From the NCBI GenBank assembly GCA_028023455.1, contig JAQFVV010000205.1:1655353-1719352 (forward strand): a stretch of 64,000 nucleotides of DNA, given 5' to 3'. Source of the stretch: Epiperipatus broadwayi (taxonomy: Eukaryota; Onychophora; Udeonychophora; Euonychophora; Peripatidae). This document shows, in pieces, positions 1 through 11,707 of this stretch. The translations under genes were made by a program, and so were the position numbers. The notes under the pieces are model-generated. The model saw nothing but the letters and a program-made list of their open reading frames with translations, made no database searches and was not told the DNA's origin. The first letter of the stretch is position 1, and every line of letters starts with the position of its first letter.

Positions 1-245
1 CTCTCACTGTAGTTGTTCTTATACTTTTCTCTCTCTGAAAACTAAACTGTTTTTATTCATTGTAATATTCTACCTTCCCATAAATTCTGCTCTCATTATG
101 CTATCAATATTTACACAATCTTATTATAGTTTTAACTTTTAAAAGCTCAAAAAATGAATAATATCTTCAAGAAAAGCAGATAATTTAGATTCAAAATGTT
201 ATTTACTTATCCACATTCCCATTGTTACGCAAATGCTCAAGTACT
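1..245. other. AT-rich sequence, nothing recognised
   Basis: No open frame, RNA or repeat motif seen. Confidence 0.5.
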
Positions 246-257
246 AATTATATTTGT

Positions 258-699
258 ATTTTTATATTGGACTATTTCCATCATCTGATATGTGTGTTGA
301 GTGTCGTTAGAAAAATTCAATTTTATTTAAATATTCCAAATACATTCAACTGTTAGTAATATCACAGAAAACAGGTTAGTATATGCACTGTTAGTAATAT
401 AAACAGGTTAGTATATGCATGTTTCAAGAGGTATTATTCTCCCCTCTTCTTCAGGTGTTGCTGGTCTTACCAGTGACAGTACTAGCATGGGATTCGAACC
501 TTGTTTACTGTGATATTACTAACAATTGGTGCATATATTAATCTGTTTGCTGTGATATTACTAACAGTTGAATGTATTTGGAATATTTAAATAAAATTGA
601 ATTTTTCTAAAGACATTCAACACACATATTAATGATGGAAATAGTCCAATATAAAAATACATCTAGAACACCATCGTCACAAACCTTCAGGAAAACACC
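258..699. mobile_element. palindromic (foldback) element with 12-bp target-site duplication
   Basis: The left arm (about 258-410) and right arm (about 525-663) are near-perfect inverted copies; for example TTCAATTTTATTTAAATATT in the left arm is mirrored near 573-600. The loop at about 430-510 holds GGGATTCGAACC, a tRNA-like B box read on the minus strand. The direct repeat AATTATATTTGT flanks the whole at 246-257 and 700-711. After the right arm there is about 35 nt without a partner before the duplication. Confidence 0.75.
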
Positions 700-724
700 A
701 ATTATATTTGTTTAAATGATGATG

Positions 725-1490
725 CAAAAAGGAGGTTGCTATTATGTGAAGGGAGGAACTTTTATTCCTCTTTTAAGTCAAAGGATCTGAACAGGAAAAA
801 TTCCCAAATGTCCATTCCATATGTTCTTCTCATTGCAGTTGTTATCACTATGTGATTACTTATCTACATCAGCCAATGTGGGGATTTTACTGGTTTTTTA
901 TTTCCAAGTTTAAAACCAAAAAATATTATGGTCTTTCTTTTCAGTTACCTGATAGTCCTTAAATGAAACATCAGTTCAGTTTTCTTGAAAATAGTATGAA
1001 TGTATGAATAATCTTTTCAGATAGTTACAATCATCAGATAAACGTAAATTATGATATTTACTAAAGCCATCACTCAGAGTAGCGATTGGCAGTTTAATAC
1101 AGAAAGTTCTAAGAATCATCTGATTGCAAACCAAGTCTGTCATTCAATAATGATATTTAGATACTTATTTCCATGCTCAGGTAAGAAAGATTATATGAAT
1201 TGGAAGAATTGTCTAATATTAAATGGGACATTATTGGACTTTGTGAAGTTAAAAGAAAAGATGGAATTATTTGATGTGAAATGTGAATATGTACTTTATT
1301 ACAAAGACACAAATATCGAAAACACAAATAGAATGGGATTCGTTATAAGGAAAAAGGGAAGAACAACATTCTGAAGATTGGTGGCATATTAGACAGAGTG
1401 ACAAGTTTAGTTATTCAGCTTAGTGGACAATACCAAATGCAGATAATTCAGGTTTATGCCCCAACAAATTTTCACTGTTGAAGGAGTAAA
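725..1490 (+). mobile_element. 5' fragment of the RTE-like LINE (leader plus endonuclease start)
   Basis: From about 1110 the sequence aligns with the start of the LINE at 18421, including the region coding for IKWDIIGLCEVRRK-like residues (around 1220-1260), NTNRMGFVI at 1327-1356 and QIIQVYAP around 1438-1463. Frames are broken: the 107-codon ORF at 1051-1374 covers only part and the rest continues in another frame after a gap. Sequence before 1110 (725-1110) aligns with 15735-16155 but not with the 18.4-kb copy, so it is probably the element's 5' leader. The fragment stops in the endonuclease domain. Confidence 0.75.
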
Positions 1491-1810
1491 GAATTTTTAT
1501 ATAGGTGAAAATAAGATGTAAGTTCTTATATGTAATAATCAAATTTGGAATTTTTAAACTATGATAATATACGTTGTTGACAGAAACAGTTCACGTGAAA
1601 TCGTTCAACTTTCATATGCCCTTAATATGAACTAATTACACATTAAAATTTTTAAGATAAAAAAAAAAGATAATTCATCGTAAGCAGATGATAGATCAGT
1701 TGAATTGTTAATTTTTAAAGCGAATTGGAGAAGAATTGGTAATGGTAATGATATATTTGTTTAAAAGAAAACAACAGCAACTGAATGTTTGGTTAATAAT
1801 TAGACAAAAA

Positions 1811-2120
1811 ATGCATATCAGAACTGGAATGACTTTATGATCCAGAATCTGAACTCTTTACCACTTCACCAAACTATACAGAGTAAAAAGAATTGAATGG
1901 CTTTATTCATATTGATTTCATAAGTTCAAACATCAGAAATACTTGAACTGGAATTGATCCAAGGTCCTTACCCTTGATACTTTTACTGCACTAAACCATA
2001 TAGGGGCACAGGGCATTCATAAGAAGTGCCAGAAATCCCTGAACTGTAATCAATCTGAGGATCTTATATTCCATAATTTGAACTCTCTATCACTGCACTA
2101 AACCATACAGAGTAAATCAA
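1811..2120 (-). repeat. three tRNA-like SINE modules (family A), minus strand
   Basis: Read on the minus strand, three modules follow each other. Two carry TGGTTTAGTGCAGT (A-box-like) and the third TTTGGTGAAGTGGT; B-box-like GGATCAATTCC or CAGATTGATTAC follows. A body with ATTTCTGGCACTT and AATAAAGCCATTCAATT lies between modules two and three. The first module directly follows the 5S-like segment. Related copies are at 22566, 57560, 58494 and 61532. Confidence 0.65.
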
Positions 2121-2123
2121 GAT

Positions 2124-2239
2124 GTCCAAAGGCACTCTGGTTTCCTAGGCAGTCATTCATCCAAGTACTGATTGAGCCTAACACTGCTTAATTTCAGTGA
2201 TGGAATGAGAACCAGTGTGTTGAAAATAATATGACCTTA
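2124..2239 (-). repeat. 5S rRNA-like sequence, head of a composite SINE
   Basis: On the minus strand the segment aligns along the whole of a eukaryotic 5S rRNA: the TTAAGCAGTGTTAGGCTCAA stretch matches the AAGCAGGGTCGGGCC region, followed by TCAGTACTTGGATGAATGAC matching the GTTAGTACTTGGATGGGAGAC box, and CTAGGAAACC matching CTGGGAATACC. Many substitutions rule out a functional gene. It is joined directly to tRNA-like SINE modules at 1811-2120. Confidence 0.75.
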
Positions 2240-3417
2240 GTGTCCAACATTATAAATGCAGAAATTTTGGTATTTGTAAATCAAATTGTGAACCTAATGC
2301 AAATCAAACTGAATATATTTTTTGTTAAAATTTCATATAGAAACAGGAATGTTTATATGAATAAGATACAAAATCCATTTCTGAATTTTGTCCTTTTTGG
2401 CAAAGAAAAATTCAACATTTCTCCCATAAGAATAGATTAATAGAATGATCTATAACTCCTTAAAATTTTTCTATCACTTTTTTCCATTTGCTTTAATTAT
2501 ATCAATAAATTTACGTTTATGTTCTTTTATGTATGCACCACCTCAGAGATTTTGATTGGTGCATCTGCAATAAGTTAATAAACAATAAAATTGATAGATA
2601 TATTTATTTTTCATTCAATAATGTGATAAAATATATAGAAACATATCTTTGTCAGCTGTTATCCATTTGAATATACGTGCAGTAGAGTATTAATATATTG
2701 AAACGGATGTCTCACAGACCAGCAGATTAAATCAAATACTAAGGGAAAAAGAAATTATTTATTTTACTCCTAATCATGAAAAATCACTCTATATTATCAC
2801 TTCCAACCTCATAAGGAAAATAATCTCCCAATAAATCCTCTTAATGAAAACCCACTCAAACAGAAAAATCAAATTGAAGATTCATCAAAAAGAAGCACCT
2901 CCCATTGTAAATGTAATAATTTTACATATATTTCGTAGTCACGTGATCATATATTACATTTATATATACATATACAAAAAAACATACCAAAAGTATATAA
3001 TTTAATTTTATATTAGTAAATCCAATATACTTTCATCATGTTAATGTACTATTTACGATTAGCGAATCACACTTCATCTTTAAATAACAGTTTTAAAACT
3101 CCGCTGTTTATGTATTTTAATGTTATTGTTTATTTATTCATCAGATGTCCATATTGTGAAGTAAATTTGACTTCTTTATTTTTTTTTATTCTATTGTTCC
3201 TTACAAATTATCCTATATTCATGTTCTTTTACATATATAAACAAACCTATCTACTGCTTATTGCTAGAAAGGAAAAATGTATTACAATAAAAAATCAAAA
3301 CAGCATACATTTAAACCATGCCTGCCACCGCCATTCCCCAATTTCTTATTTCCAGAGAACAATTATAAATGTATTGCAAAAAGATACCATCTTTCCATCT
3401 ATCTCTCTTAAGTCTGA
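2240..3417. other. AT-rich non-coding stretch
   Basis: Holds short chance ORFs (2231-2440, 3038-3445). The second runs into the hAT left end and has a hydrophobic composition expected from T-rich DNA. No motif. Confidence 0.5.
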
Positions 3418-3764
3418 CAGGGGTGGGCATGTATGGTATCAGTGAGAGCTGCATAGCAGTTTTTTTATATATTGAAAAGAGCCATATATTATGTAAGTAC
3501 ATAAAAATAAATACACATAGTCAAATTTTATTCAGTTTGATTAATATAATGACATTTTACTAAATATAATGACATTTTACACAAGTTTTAAGTGCTGTCT
3601 AAAGTATATAAGAAAATATAATTAAGAGAAAGAAAGAAAGTAAGAAAATAAATAATTATTTCAAAATTTTAATAATAAAAATAAAATATAATACTAAAAA
3701 TTCATTAATAAAAAGTATAACATTTAATGATGATCTTTGGACAAATCTTTGAAATCGAGTGTAT

Positions 3765-5420
3765 AATTTGTTTTAGCTGTTTGCAGCAATTCTGTGAGAT
3801 GCTGATTGGTCAACTGTGAACAATCTTTTGACTTCACAAAACTTAATTGTGAAGTACGATTCACAGCAATAAATTGAAATTAGATGGCAAGCAGATTTCT
3901 TTAAACGTGAATATTCTGATTTTGACATGAGTTTCCAAAATTTACTTAGATAACTAGATTTGTGATGCATTGCAATGCTTAATCCTTTTCCACCTCTAAT
4001 AACTCCAATTTTCCAGCAATTTTTTCAACAAGATTATTTTAGAAATTGGAAATTCATCTTCAATAATATCACAAATAAATGGGTTCAAAAATATGCAAAT
4101 GTAGATGTAAAATTTTTCAAATCTTCAAATCTCTATTTGTAATCCGCTTGAAATCCTTCCAATTTTTCTTTATATTCATCTATTTTTTTTTTCTTTGATA
4201 TTAATTATATTTGCTTTTATTCATGGAAAATGATTAAATAGTCTGGACTTAAGATCATGTACAAAAAGACGAAGCTTAGCTTCAAAACTAAATACAGTTT
4301 GTGACAAATCATTAATCATTTTTCCCTTTCCTAGTAAAGCCAAATTGTTTGCAAATGTTCCATAATGTCTGTAAGGAACATTGAGCCAGGAAGTCAAGTT
4401 TCATTTTCTAATTCTGGGTATTTTTTTTCTTTTAAAAATGTTAGGATAGGATTTAGGAGTTTCTCAAAACATTGTAAGTTGACAGCCATCTTATAATATA
4501 CCATAAGGAACGATCACTTGGCAATTCTTCTGTTTTGGCATTTAATTTTTCTGAAAACTTTTTAAATTGAAGGCATGTTTTCGTATTTTAAGTACTTTGA
4601 TATGCATGCAGTGAAGAGATACAAAACATGGAATTTTAGGATCGATGTTTAAAAGACCAATAAGACCTAGGTTTTTCCCTATCATTGCAGGAATTCTATC
4701 AGTCACAACACTTTAATAACTTTATCACAGGGCAATTCAAATCTGTTTATTACTTCAAGTTCATTTTTGACATCAATACTGTGAGTTGTTTTGGTAAGAG
4801 CTAGTAGGTCTAACATTTCTTCCTTCACATTTACATCTGCAGAGACCACAGACAAAAATGGCCAATTGTGGAATATTCTGAATGTCTAGACTCGTTGAGA
4901 GCTAAACTGAAAGCTGTATAATTTTTCAAATCACACATCCAACTATTTTCAATATTTTTACTAATTTCACTAATATGATGCTCAGTTGTATGTCATACAT
5001 AGGAGCTTATATAGTCAATTTATGCAGTTTTGTATTGCTTAGATCGAAAACTTTAACCACTTCCAAGTTACTTTTAATAAATTTTCCATATGGACATTTG
5101 GCATGAGCAATATTCCAAGCTACCAAAAAACTAGCTTCATTGACTTTGGACTAAAAGAAAACAAAAATCGTTGTTGCTTATGAAGACCTGATTGCAACGT
5201 CACAATTTTGTATTGTGTGGATATTGAATTGAAAAGTGCGGATGATATACTTCGTAATGTCAATGTAAATTGCTTATTTTCCAGGTTGCAATTGTAACTT
5301 AATAAGATATAAAGATTTTCCATTATTGTCAATAAAAGCAAATTTTTCTTCCCATTCTTTCGGAGAGCTTATATTTTCTTGTTCGTATTTTCATTTTTTT
5401 TGATATATTCTGAGGTCATG
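3765..5420 (-). pseudogene. hAT transposase remnant (GTF2IRD2/EPM2AIP1/ZBED-like lineage)
   Basis: Read on the minus strand from about 5385, the pieces in order are WEEKFAFIDNNGKSLYLI (zinc-finger-like N-terminus), LQSGLHKQQRFLFSFSPKS near 5190-5130, then in another frame NEASFLVAWNIAHAKCPYGKF near 5140-5080, VTDRIPAMIGKNLGLIGLL near 4710-4650 followed by SLHCMHIKVL, and a C-terminal dimerisation-like stretch YSRLKKSACHLISIY...FCEVKRLF near 3925-3810. This is the domain order of hAT transposases of the kind domesticated as GTF2IRD2 and EPM2AIP1. Several stops and frameshifts interrupt it; no functional protein is possible. The short ORFs at 3773-3970 and 5120-5341 are parts of it. Confidence 0.78.
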
Positions 5421-7358
5421 TTAACAAAAATTTAAGTAAATTTATTTCCTAATTTTGAAATTTGAACAAAATAAATTGATAATTAAAATAAAAATGTCTA
5501 AATATTAGTTCTTGTTTTAAAAGATTCATAAATGGTACAACATATTGTCAAAAAAATAGGTCTTCTTAAAAAAAAATTAAGAATAAAAACAATTTAGAAT
5601 AATTAAAAGCAATTTTGAACTATATTTATTTTTGATTAATATTTTCCTGATAATTCTTAAAAGTCATTATTATTAATTATCTCTAAAAATAGAAACAATA
5701 TAACCAAAATCAAGAAATTACTTTCCAGTTTTAGTTTCAAGAGTTTTTTTTATATAATTGTTTACAAGAAATATGAAACTAATTATAAATAATAAAATAA
5801 GTTTGTTAACCTGTACACATTTGTTTAGAGAGCTTGTGCCGATTCTGGGAAAAAAGACACCTCATAAATAAGTTCCCAGATTTTTTGAAAAAATATGAAA
5901 TAGGACATTTATCTGATAGGAAAACTATCGCTGAAATATAATCACAAAATTGCACAAATCGAATATGTACCTGGTATGTGCACATGTAATAATTTTTATA
6001 AGATTTGGTAGAATTTGCCAATATATTTGAAAATAGTATATACTTTTAATGTATTTTAATCAAGGAATTAATTAGGGGAAGTATATTTAGAATAATTTTT
6101 GTGTCAAATTAAAATATGTAAACATCAGTATGCATATACACATGCACACACTTATATATTATATCTTGTCCAATAAAAAGTCAAAACAAATTTTTGCTAT
6201 TATTAAATATAAAAATGAATTTCATTTATAGAGTTATGACTATTAAATAATAAATAATATTGTACAGATAGACATGTATGGGGAAATTTTAATCATTTGT
6301 AGTATTTGTCGTAACATAAAATTTTTATTATTATTTTATAACCATTCAAATATGTCCAGAAATTATACAGCATGTCTGTGTATGGATATATATATAGGTG
6401 TTTTATATGAACATATAGGTAAATCATAATGTAATAACTTAAATTTTGTATATTAATTGAAATCAGAAGACATATGTGTGTAGCCATACTATAAAGACCT
6501 TATTTTCATTTTTTTATTGTTATTAATAAACTTGTATTCAATCGTTAAAATTATTTCCATGAACTTAATTCTCAAGTTTTAGATCTTAGGTTACATCATC
6601 TCTTGGTCACAATATAGTTAGAGCTTAGGTTCTCTGGGCTAGATTCATGCATAATGGTCTATTATATGGAAAGGGGATGCATTTTAGTGCAGGAGCATTC
6701 CAGTATGACATTGTCTTTTGTTTTGACATGAGGATTATATTATTCAAAGCCCATGCATTATGTTTTATTTTAGTTTAGTCTCTATTAGAATTTAAATTTA
6801 TAGTTGGCCAGTACACTAATGGTACTAAGTGGCCAGAGCATTGATGATCAGCGTGTTTTAATATCCCAGCATTATTTGATTTTTATGGTTGTATACTCTA
6901 TGGATGAGCACTGAGTTGGTGCATCCAAATTAATAGTTAAATAATTGCCCAAGCTGAAAAAGGGTCAGTAGTTAGCTTGGTCTATAGTAGACCCATTTCA
7001 AATCCAGTCATAAGATTGATTTTTTTTTTTTTTTTTTTATTTGTGATGAGGGGGGTTATTATTTTTTTTTTTTTTTATATTGTTGTTTGTATATTTTTTT
7101 TATTTTTATTTTTTAAGGGGTTTTCACAGATTTTTTGATCTCATGCTTTCTTTAATATATAACATTTCTTATATATTTGTGGTATTAAACATTCCTTTAA
7201 TATCTCTTACTTTAATATCTTGAATAGCTAATTATATCATTACTTTATATTTTATATTAAGTCATTTTATTTGTAATATTTTGAACTGGGGTCAATGATG
7301 ATTTGCCATCTTCCCAGGTTCACTCCGTCTTAATTCCCATCCTGTTATAATATACACG

Positions 7359-7470
7359 TTTTTTTTTCCCATATGTCAAAGCATCGGCTGGGAAGTGAAC
7401 CTGTGACAACCGTCTGCAAGCAACTCTTGCAAGGCAGCTGCACTGACCTCTTGGCTACCAACGCTTGACT
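7359..7470 (-). repeat. tRNA-derived SINE, family B, minus strand
   Basis: On the minus strand: GCGTTGGTAGCCAAGAGGTC (A-box side), GTCACAGGTTCACTTCCC (B box), GATGCTTTGACATATGGG, then an A9 tail. It lies inside the hAT element, so it inserted later. Confidence 0.7.
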
Positions 7471-7652
7471 ATATGCATACATGCTGTAATTTGTAATAAA
7501 GTAAATAATAAAAATGATGAAAATTTTTATCATATTACAAATTTTTGTACAATTAAAAAAAAAAAACTGAAATAATAAAAATAAAATCGAATTTCACTGG
7601 GTGCCGCATTTGACTCGACTAAGAGCCACATGCCACATTTGCCCACCTCTAA

Positions 7653-9078
7653 GATTATAATTAGACTAATTATTATATTGTAATAATAGGAGTGAAAATT
7701 TAAGAATAATACAAATACTGTTGCCAAACTTATTTATTTAAATGTATATTATTTGCTATATTTTCTTGTCTAGTACTGTGCAATGGATATGTATGTTTTT
7801 TTGGTAGTGTTATATAAAATTATTTAATTAACTCATTAGTAATTAATGTTATCTTAGACATTTAATTAGAATGCTTACCTAATATTGTATTATTGTTGAG
7901 TTTTAAAATTTTCATTCATTAATAATGTAATAGTTATTCAACTATAATTTTAATTATTATTTGTCATTGGTCTCCATAATATTGATAGGCATGGAAGATG
8001 AAGTTTTCTTCCATAATTTTTTTTTCACAAAGTATTTCTTTGGCTTTGTTTTGAATGAACACACCAACAAGTTTACTTAGATCAGCAAATTCTACTTCTA
8101 TAATCTGCTCAATTCGCAACCAACATCTGGTTTGTTTTGCTAATTGCTTTGGCAGTAGATTACATATTTGTTATACTCAAAAATCAGCTATTTCTCAGAT
8201 TACAAATGGTTCCACTCTTGATTGTGTGTTTCCCATCTCAGAAAACATTTTTATATAATTCTATTTTATGCATTTTTACTACCTTCGTTTTTAGACATAA
8301 TGGTCACTTGTATTGTAGAAGTTATATTAGTTTACTATAAAAAATCTTGAAGAGGACCTCTCTTAATCTTTAGAATCAGTCTCTCAGCTTGGAAGTCAGG
8401 TTATCTTTGAATTGGGTTATATTGTCTGTCTAAGAAGAGATTCATGTGAGCCTTAATTATTTGTACAATAATTGGTCATTGGTCATATCTAATCATTGTG
8501 TTTTAACATCATATACTTATGCCACTTTTTTTGTAAGAACAAACGAAATAAACCAATAAAGTCGTTTATTCATTCAATCAATACTAAAGAGCAGGTGCCA
8601 CCCATAAATGAGCTTCCACATGATCACCACACCCATAAATGGGCTTCCATCATGACCATCACAACAACAAAATAGAAAGGATACGAATTTACTACTAACA
8701 CCTACACATTACTGTCATTGAAATTTATTCAAACAAGAAAATGCTTTTAAGTATAATTAGGAATTCAAAGAAATGTTTGATAGAGAAATCTTTTAATAAA
8801 AAAGAAGAAGAGACTTTTAATATTTTTTTTCTTTTTCGTTAAGTTATTTTAAACAAACAAAATTAAAGCTTATCAAGTTGCTAATTATATTTATCTAACC
8901 ACATTTTTGATATTAATGTTATGATGGATTTAAAAACAAGCTTGAAGGATCTGTGTCTCTATATGCATCAATATGTATATAAAATATTTTAAATGCCCCA
9001 TAGCCATATTCCTTCTGTCACACTCTCCCTTTAAATAAATAAAAAAACTTGAGGTTTGCAGCTCATTCAAAAGAAGAG
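7653..9078. other. AT-rich stretch with a possible decayed coding segment
   Basis: 8030-8260 is somewhat richer in G+C. Its minus strand has a short open stretch (CWLRIEQIIEVEFADLSKLVG near 8120-8065) that I do not recognise, and the plus-strand ORFs there are probably its shadows. At 8590-8655 a 35-bp segment with CCCATAAATG and GCTTCCA is duplicated in tandem. Confidence 0.35.
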
Positions 9079-9650
9079 AATAAAGATTTGATAATGAATT
9101 AGAAATTAACAACAAATATCTGGGTCAAATTATTAATGCAGATGAAAACATAATGGATGAAATTAATCATAGAATTAAACTTGGATTGATATAAGTAACT
9201 TAATATTAAAAAGAAATATGCATATGTATTGAAGATTTTTAATAAATGCACTTCACCAGTTCTTATGGATCTGAGACTTGTAGACCATACAGAAGAAAGA
9301 GGCTTAAGATGACTCAGTGAAATATGGAGAGATACATGTTAGAAGTAACAGAAAATAATCAAAAATGAAATACTTAGGCAAGGCAAGAAACAAAGAAATA
9401 TTACTGTTATCATTGAAAGATTAGTAGTCTGAAATAGAGCTAGGGTGAATATATTACTAGAAGAGGTAATAGTAGATGGATTTAAAAGTGGATTCCAAGA
9501 GATTATGAAAGTCTTAGAATCAAAGTTTGAGGTGAATAGTTGAAATAAATAAGTTGCTAGTGTAATGTGAAAAGAGAAACTGGATTAAATTTGGAAGAGG
9601 CCATCATCTTGCAGTGGATCAAAAATGATAGAAAATGATGATGGTGGACA
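9079..9650 (+). mobile_element. 3' fragment of the RTE-like LINE
   Basis: Aligns with 20650-21265 of the main LINE: the YLGQIIN-coding part at 9105-9145, the GSETW-like segment near 9265-9290, the RW.D.I region and a 3' end reading GCAGTGGAT then GATGATGG near 9613-9648. Several stops and small deletions; no open frame. Confidence 0.78.
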
Positions 9651-9762
9651 TCCGGGATGCATTAAAATCGTGTTGTATTTCTTAGTTGGCTCTTTGTATT
9701 TTATCCAATTTCATTTTCAGTTAACAAAATCTAGTCAATATTCTTCAAATATATCATAATAT

Positions 9763-10381
9763 TCAGTGACTAAATTACAACATAAATCAATAATTTTTGC
9801 AAAAGGATACTTACGATATTTGAAGATTGTCCTGTAAATATAATATCCAGTGGCTAAATTACAATGTAAATCAATAATTTTTGGAAAAGGATACTTATGA
9901 TATTTGAAGATTGTTCTGTAAATATAATATCCAGTGGTTAAATTATAATGTAAAGCAATAATTTTTGGAAAAGGATACTTATGATATTTGAAGATTGTCC
10001 TGTAAATATAATATTCAGTGGCTAAATTATAATGTAAATCAATAATTTTTGGAAAAGGATACTTTGATATTTGAAGATTGTCCTGTAAATATAATATCCA
10101 GTGGCTAAATTATAATGTAATTCAATAAATTTTGGAAAAGGATCCTTATGATATTTGAAGATTGTCCTGTAAATATAATATCCAGTGGTTAAATTATAAT
10201 GTAAACCAATAATTTTTGGAAAAGGATTCTTATGATATTTGAAGATTGTCCTGTAAATATAATATCCAGTGGCTAAATTATAATGTAAATCAATATTTTT
10301 TGGAAAAAGATACTTATGAATGTAATTCAATAATTTTTGGAAATGGATACTTATGATATTTGAAGATTATCCTGTAAATAT
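9763..10381. repeat. tandem array, 84-bp unit, about 7.5 copies
   Basis: The anchor CAGTGGCTAAATTA or a variant starts near 9763, 9847, 9931, 10015, 10098, 10182 and 10266, so the unit is 84 bp (83 once). Each unit holds AATAATTTTTGGAAAAGGAT, then TTTGAAGATTGTCCTG. The last unit is truncated and rearranged after 10310. Because 84 is divisible by three, an open frame on the minus strand (10022-10330) repeats a 28-residue pattern; I treat it as a by-product. Confidence 0.9.
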
Positions 10382-10789
10382 TGCTGTAGATTGTCTGTAC
10401 TGCATGTTTAATAGCTTTGCTTTCAGGTTTGCTAAAATTAATAGAAGTTGTGTCTGTGATGTGATCTGAAGTTATGAGCCAGTTAGATCAAGACTTTACT
10501 AAGATTACCATTAATATAACATTTAACCTCTATAGAGTATCAATGATTAATCTACTACTTGTTGCATTGATATGAGAGCTTATTATTTGCAAGTTTATTA
10601 TAATCTAGAAATTTTCTGATTTATAAAAGATTTTTACAATATGTGCATTTGAAGATTACTCCTTAAATATTATTTAATATTCTCAGAACTGCTTTTTTAG
10701 TAGTTATTGTTGGTTTGTGGGAGGGGGGTTGCTCAAATTAAGTGTTGAAAATATCTTCAAATGATCATATTTAGAATGTTACTATAAAA
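10382..10789. other. spacer between two tandem arrays
   Basis: No coding or repeat signal recognised; a G7 run near 10722. Confidence 0.4.
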
Positions 10790-11537
10790 AAATTTCTACA
10801 ATAAAAATATTTTCGTATTTACAGAATATTATCATAATAAATACATTTTCATATTTACATAATGTTACCGTAATAAAAACATTTTTGTATAAAAACATTT
10901 CTGTAATTGTTAGAACATTACTACAATAAAATCATTTTCATATTTATGGAATATTCTCATTATTAATAAAAACATTTTCATATTTATGAATGTTACTGTA
11001 ATAAAAACGTTTTTGCATTTAGGGAACATTATCATAATAAAAACATTTTCGCATTTACAGAACTTTACCATAATGAATACAATTTCATATTTACAGAATG
11101 TTATTATAACAAAAATATTTTTGTATAAAAACATTTCTGTATTTGCACAACATTACCATAATGAAACATTTCCATCTTTACAGAATGTGACCATAAGAAA
11201 AACATAGCCGTAATTATAGACATTACTACAATAAAAACATTTCTGCATTTATAGAATGTTACCATAGTAAAAACATTTTCATGTTTATGGAATGTTGCCA
11301 CAATAAAAACATTTTCATATTTATGGAAGGTTACCATAATAAAAACATTTTTATACAAAAAAACATCTCTGTATTTACCATAATGAAACATTTCCATCTT
11401 TACAGAATGTTATCATAAGAAAACATACCTATAATTATAGAACATTATCACAATGAAAACATTTTGGTATTTATGAAATGTTATCATAATAAAAACATTT
11501 TCCTGTTTATGAAATACGATAAAACCATTTGGTAATA
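10790..11537. repeat. minisatellite, unit about 35 bp, first block
   Basis: Imperfect tandem units built on ATAAAAACATTTTCATATTT followed by a variable ATGGAATGTTACC. Some units carry an extra AAAAACATTTTTGTAT block. The same unit reappears at 13636-13710 beyond an inserted element. The 97-, 74- and 73-codon ORFs across it are artefacts of the repeat. Confidence 0.85.
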
Positions 11538-11707
11538 GTATGCATACTGAACCCCACCACTTGATGGCGTTTTTCTCACAGCGCACATCAATATACCATT
11601 TTAGCAGCCTTAACTTACGGCTAACACTACAATTGATGTTGTTTGAGCCGTAACAGGCCGCCTGAGGATGATCTATTCTTCAATTACGTAATGAAATACT
11701 ATGCCCA

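Larger units (their letters stand above)
3418..7652 (-). mobile_element. decayed hAT-superfamily DNA transposon
   Basis: The left end at 3418 reads CAGGGGTGGGCATGTATGG. The right end, read on the minus strand from 7652, reads TAGAGGTGGGCAAATGTGG followed by a GCCACAT-like stretch. These are imperfect terminal inverted repeats of the form typical of hAT elements. A transposase remnant lies on the minus strand at about 5420-3765. An 8-bp target duplication could not be confirmed. The 5' non-coding half (5420-7652) is long and carries a SINE at 7359-7470 and poly-T tracts near 7020-7100, so the original element was shorter. The terminal pairing is less certain than the transposase. Confidence 0.6.

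Noticed and set aside
2124-2239. Functional 5S rRNA gene
   Set aside because: Too many substitutions in conserved boxes and fused to SINE modules.
10022-10330. 102-codon minus-strand ORF with internal repeats
   Set aside because: It is the translation of an 84-bp tandem array; no start context, no homologue known.
9763-10381. CRISPR array
   Set aside because: Contiguous 84-bp repeats without unique spacers, in a eukaryotic context.
11104-11397. 97-codon minus-strand ORF with repeated VFIMVTFHKYEN-like units
   Set aside because: Product of the short-period minisatellite; similar chance ORFs occur on both strands.
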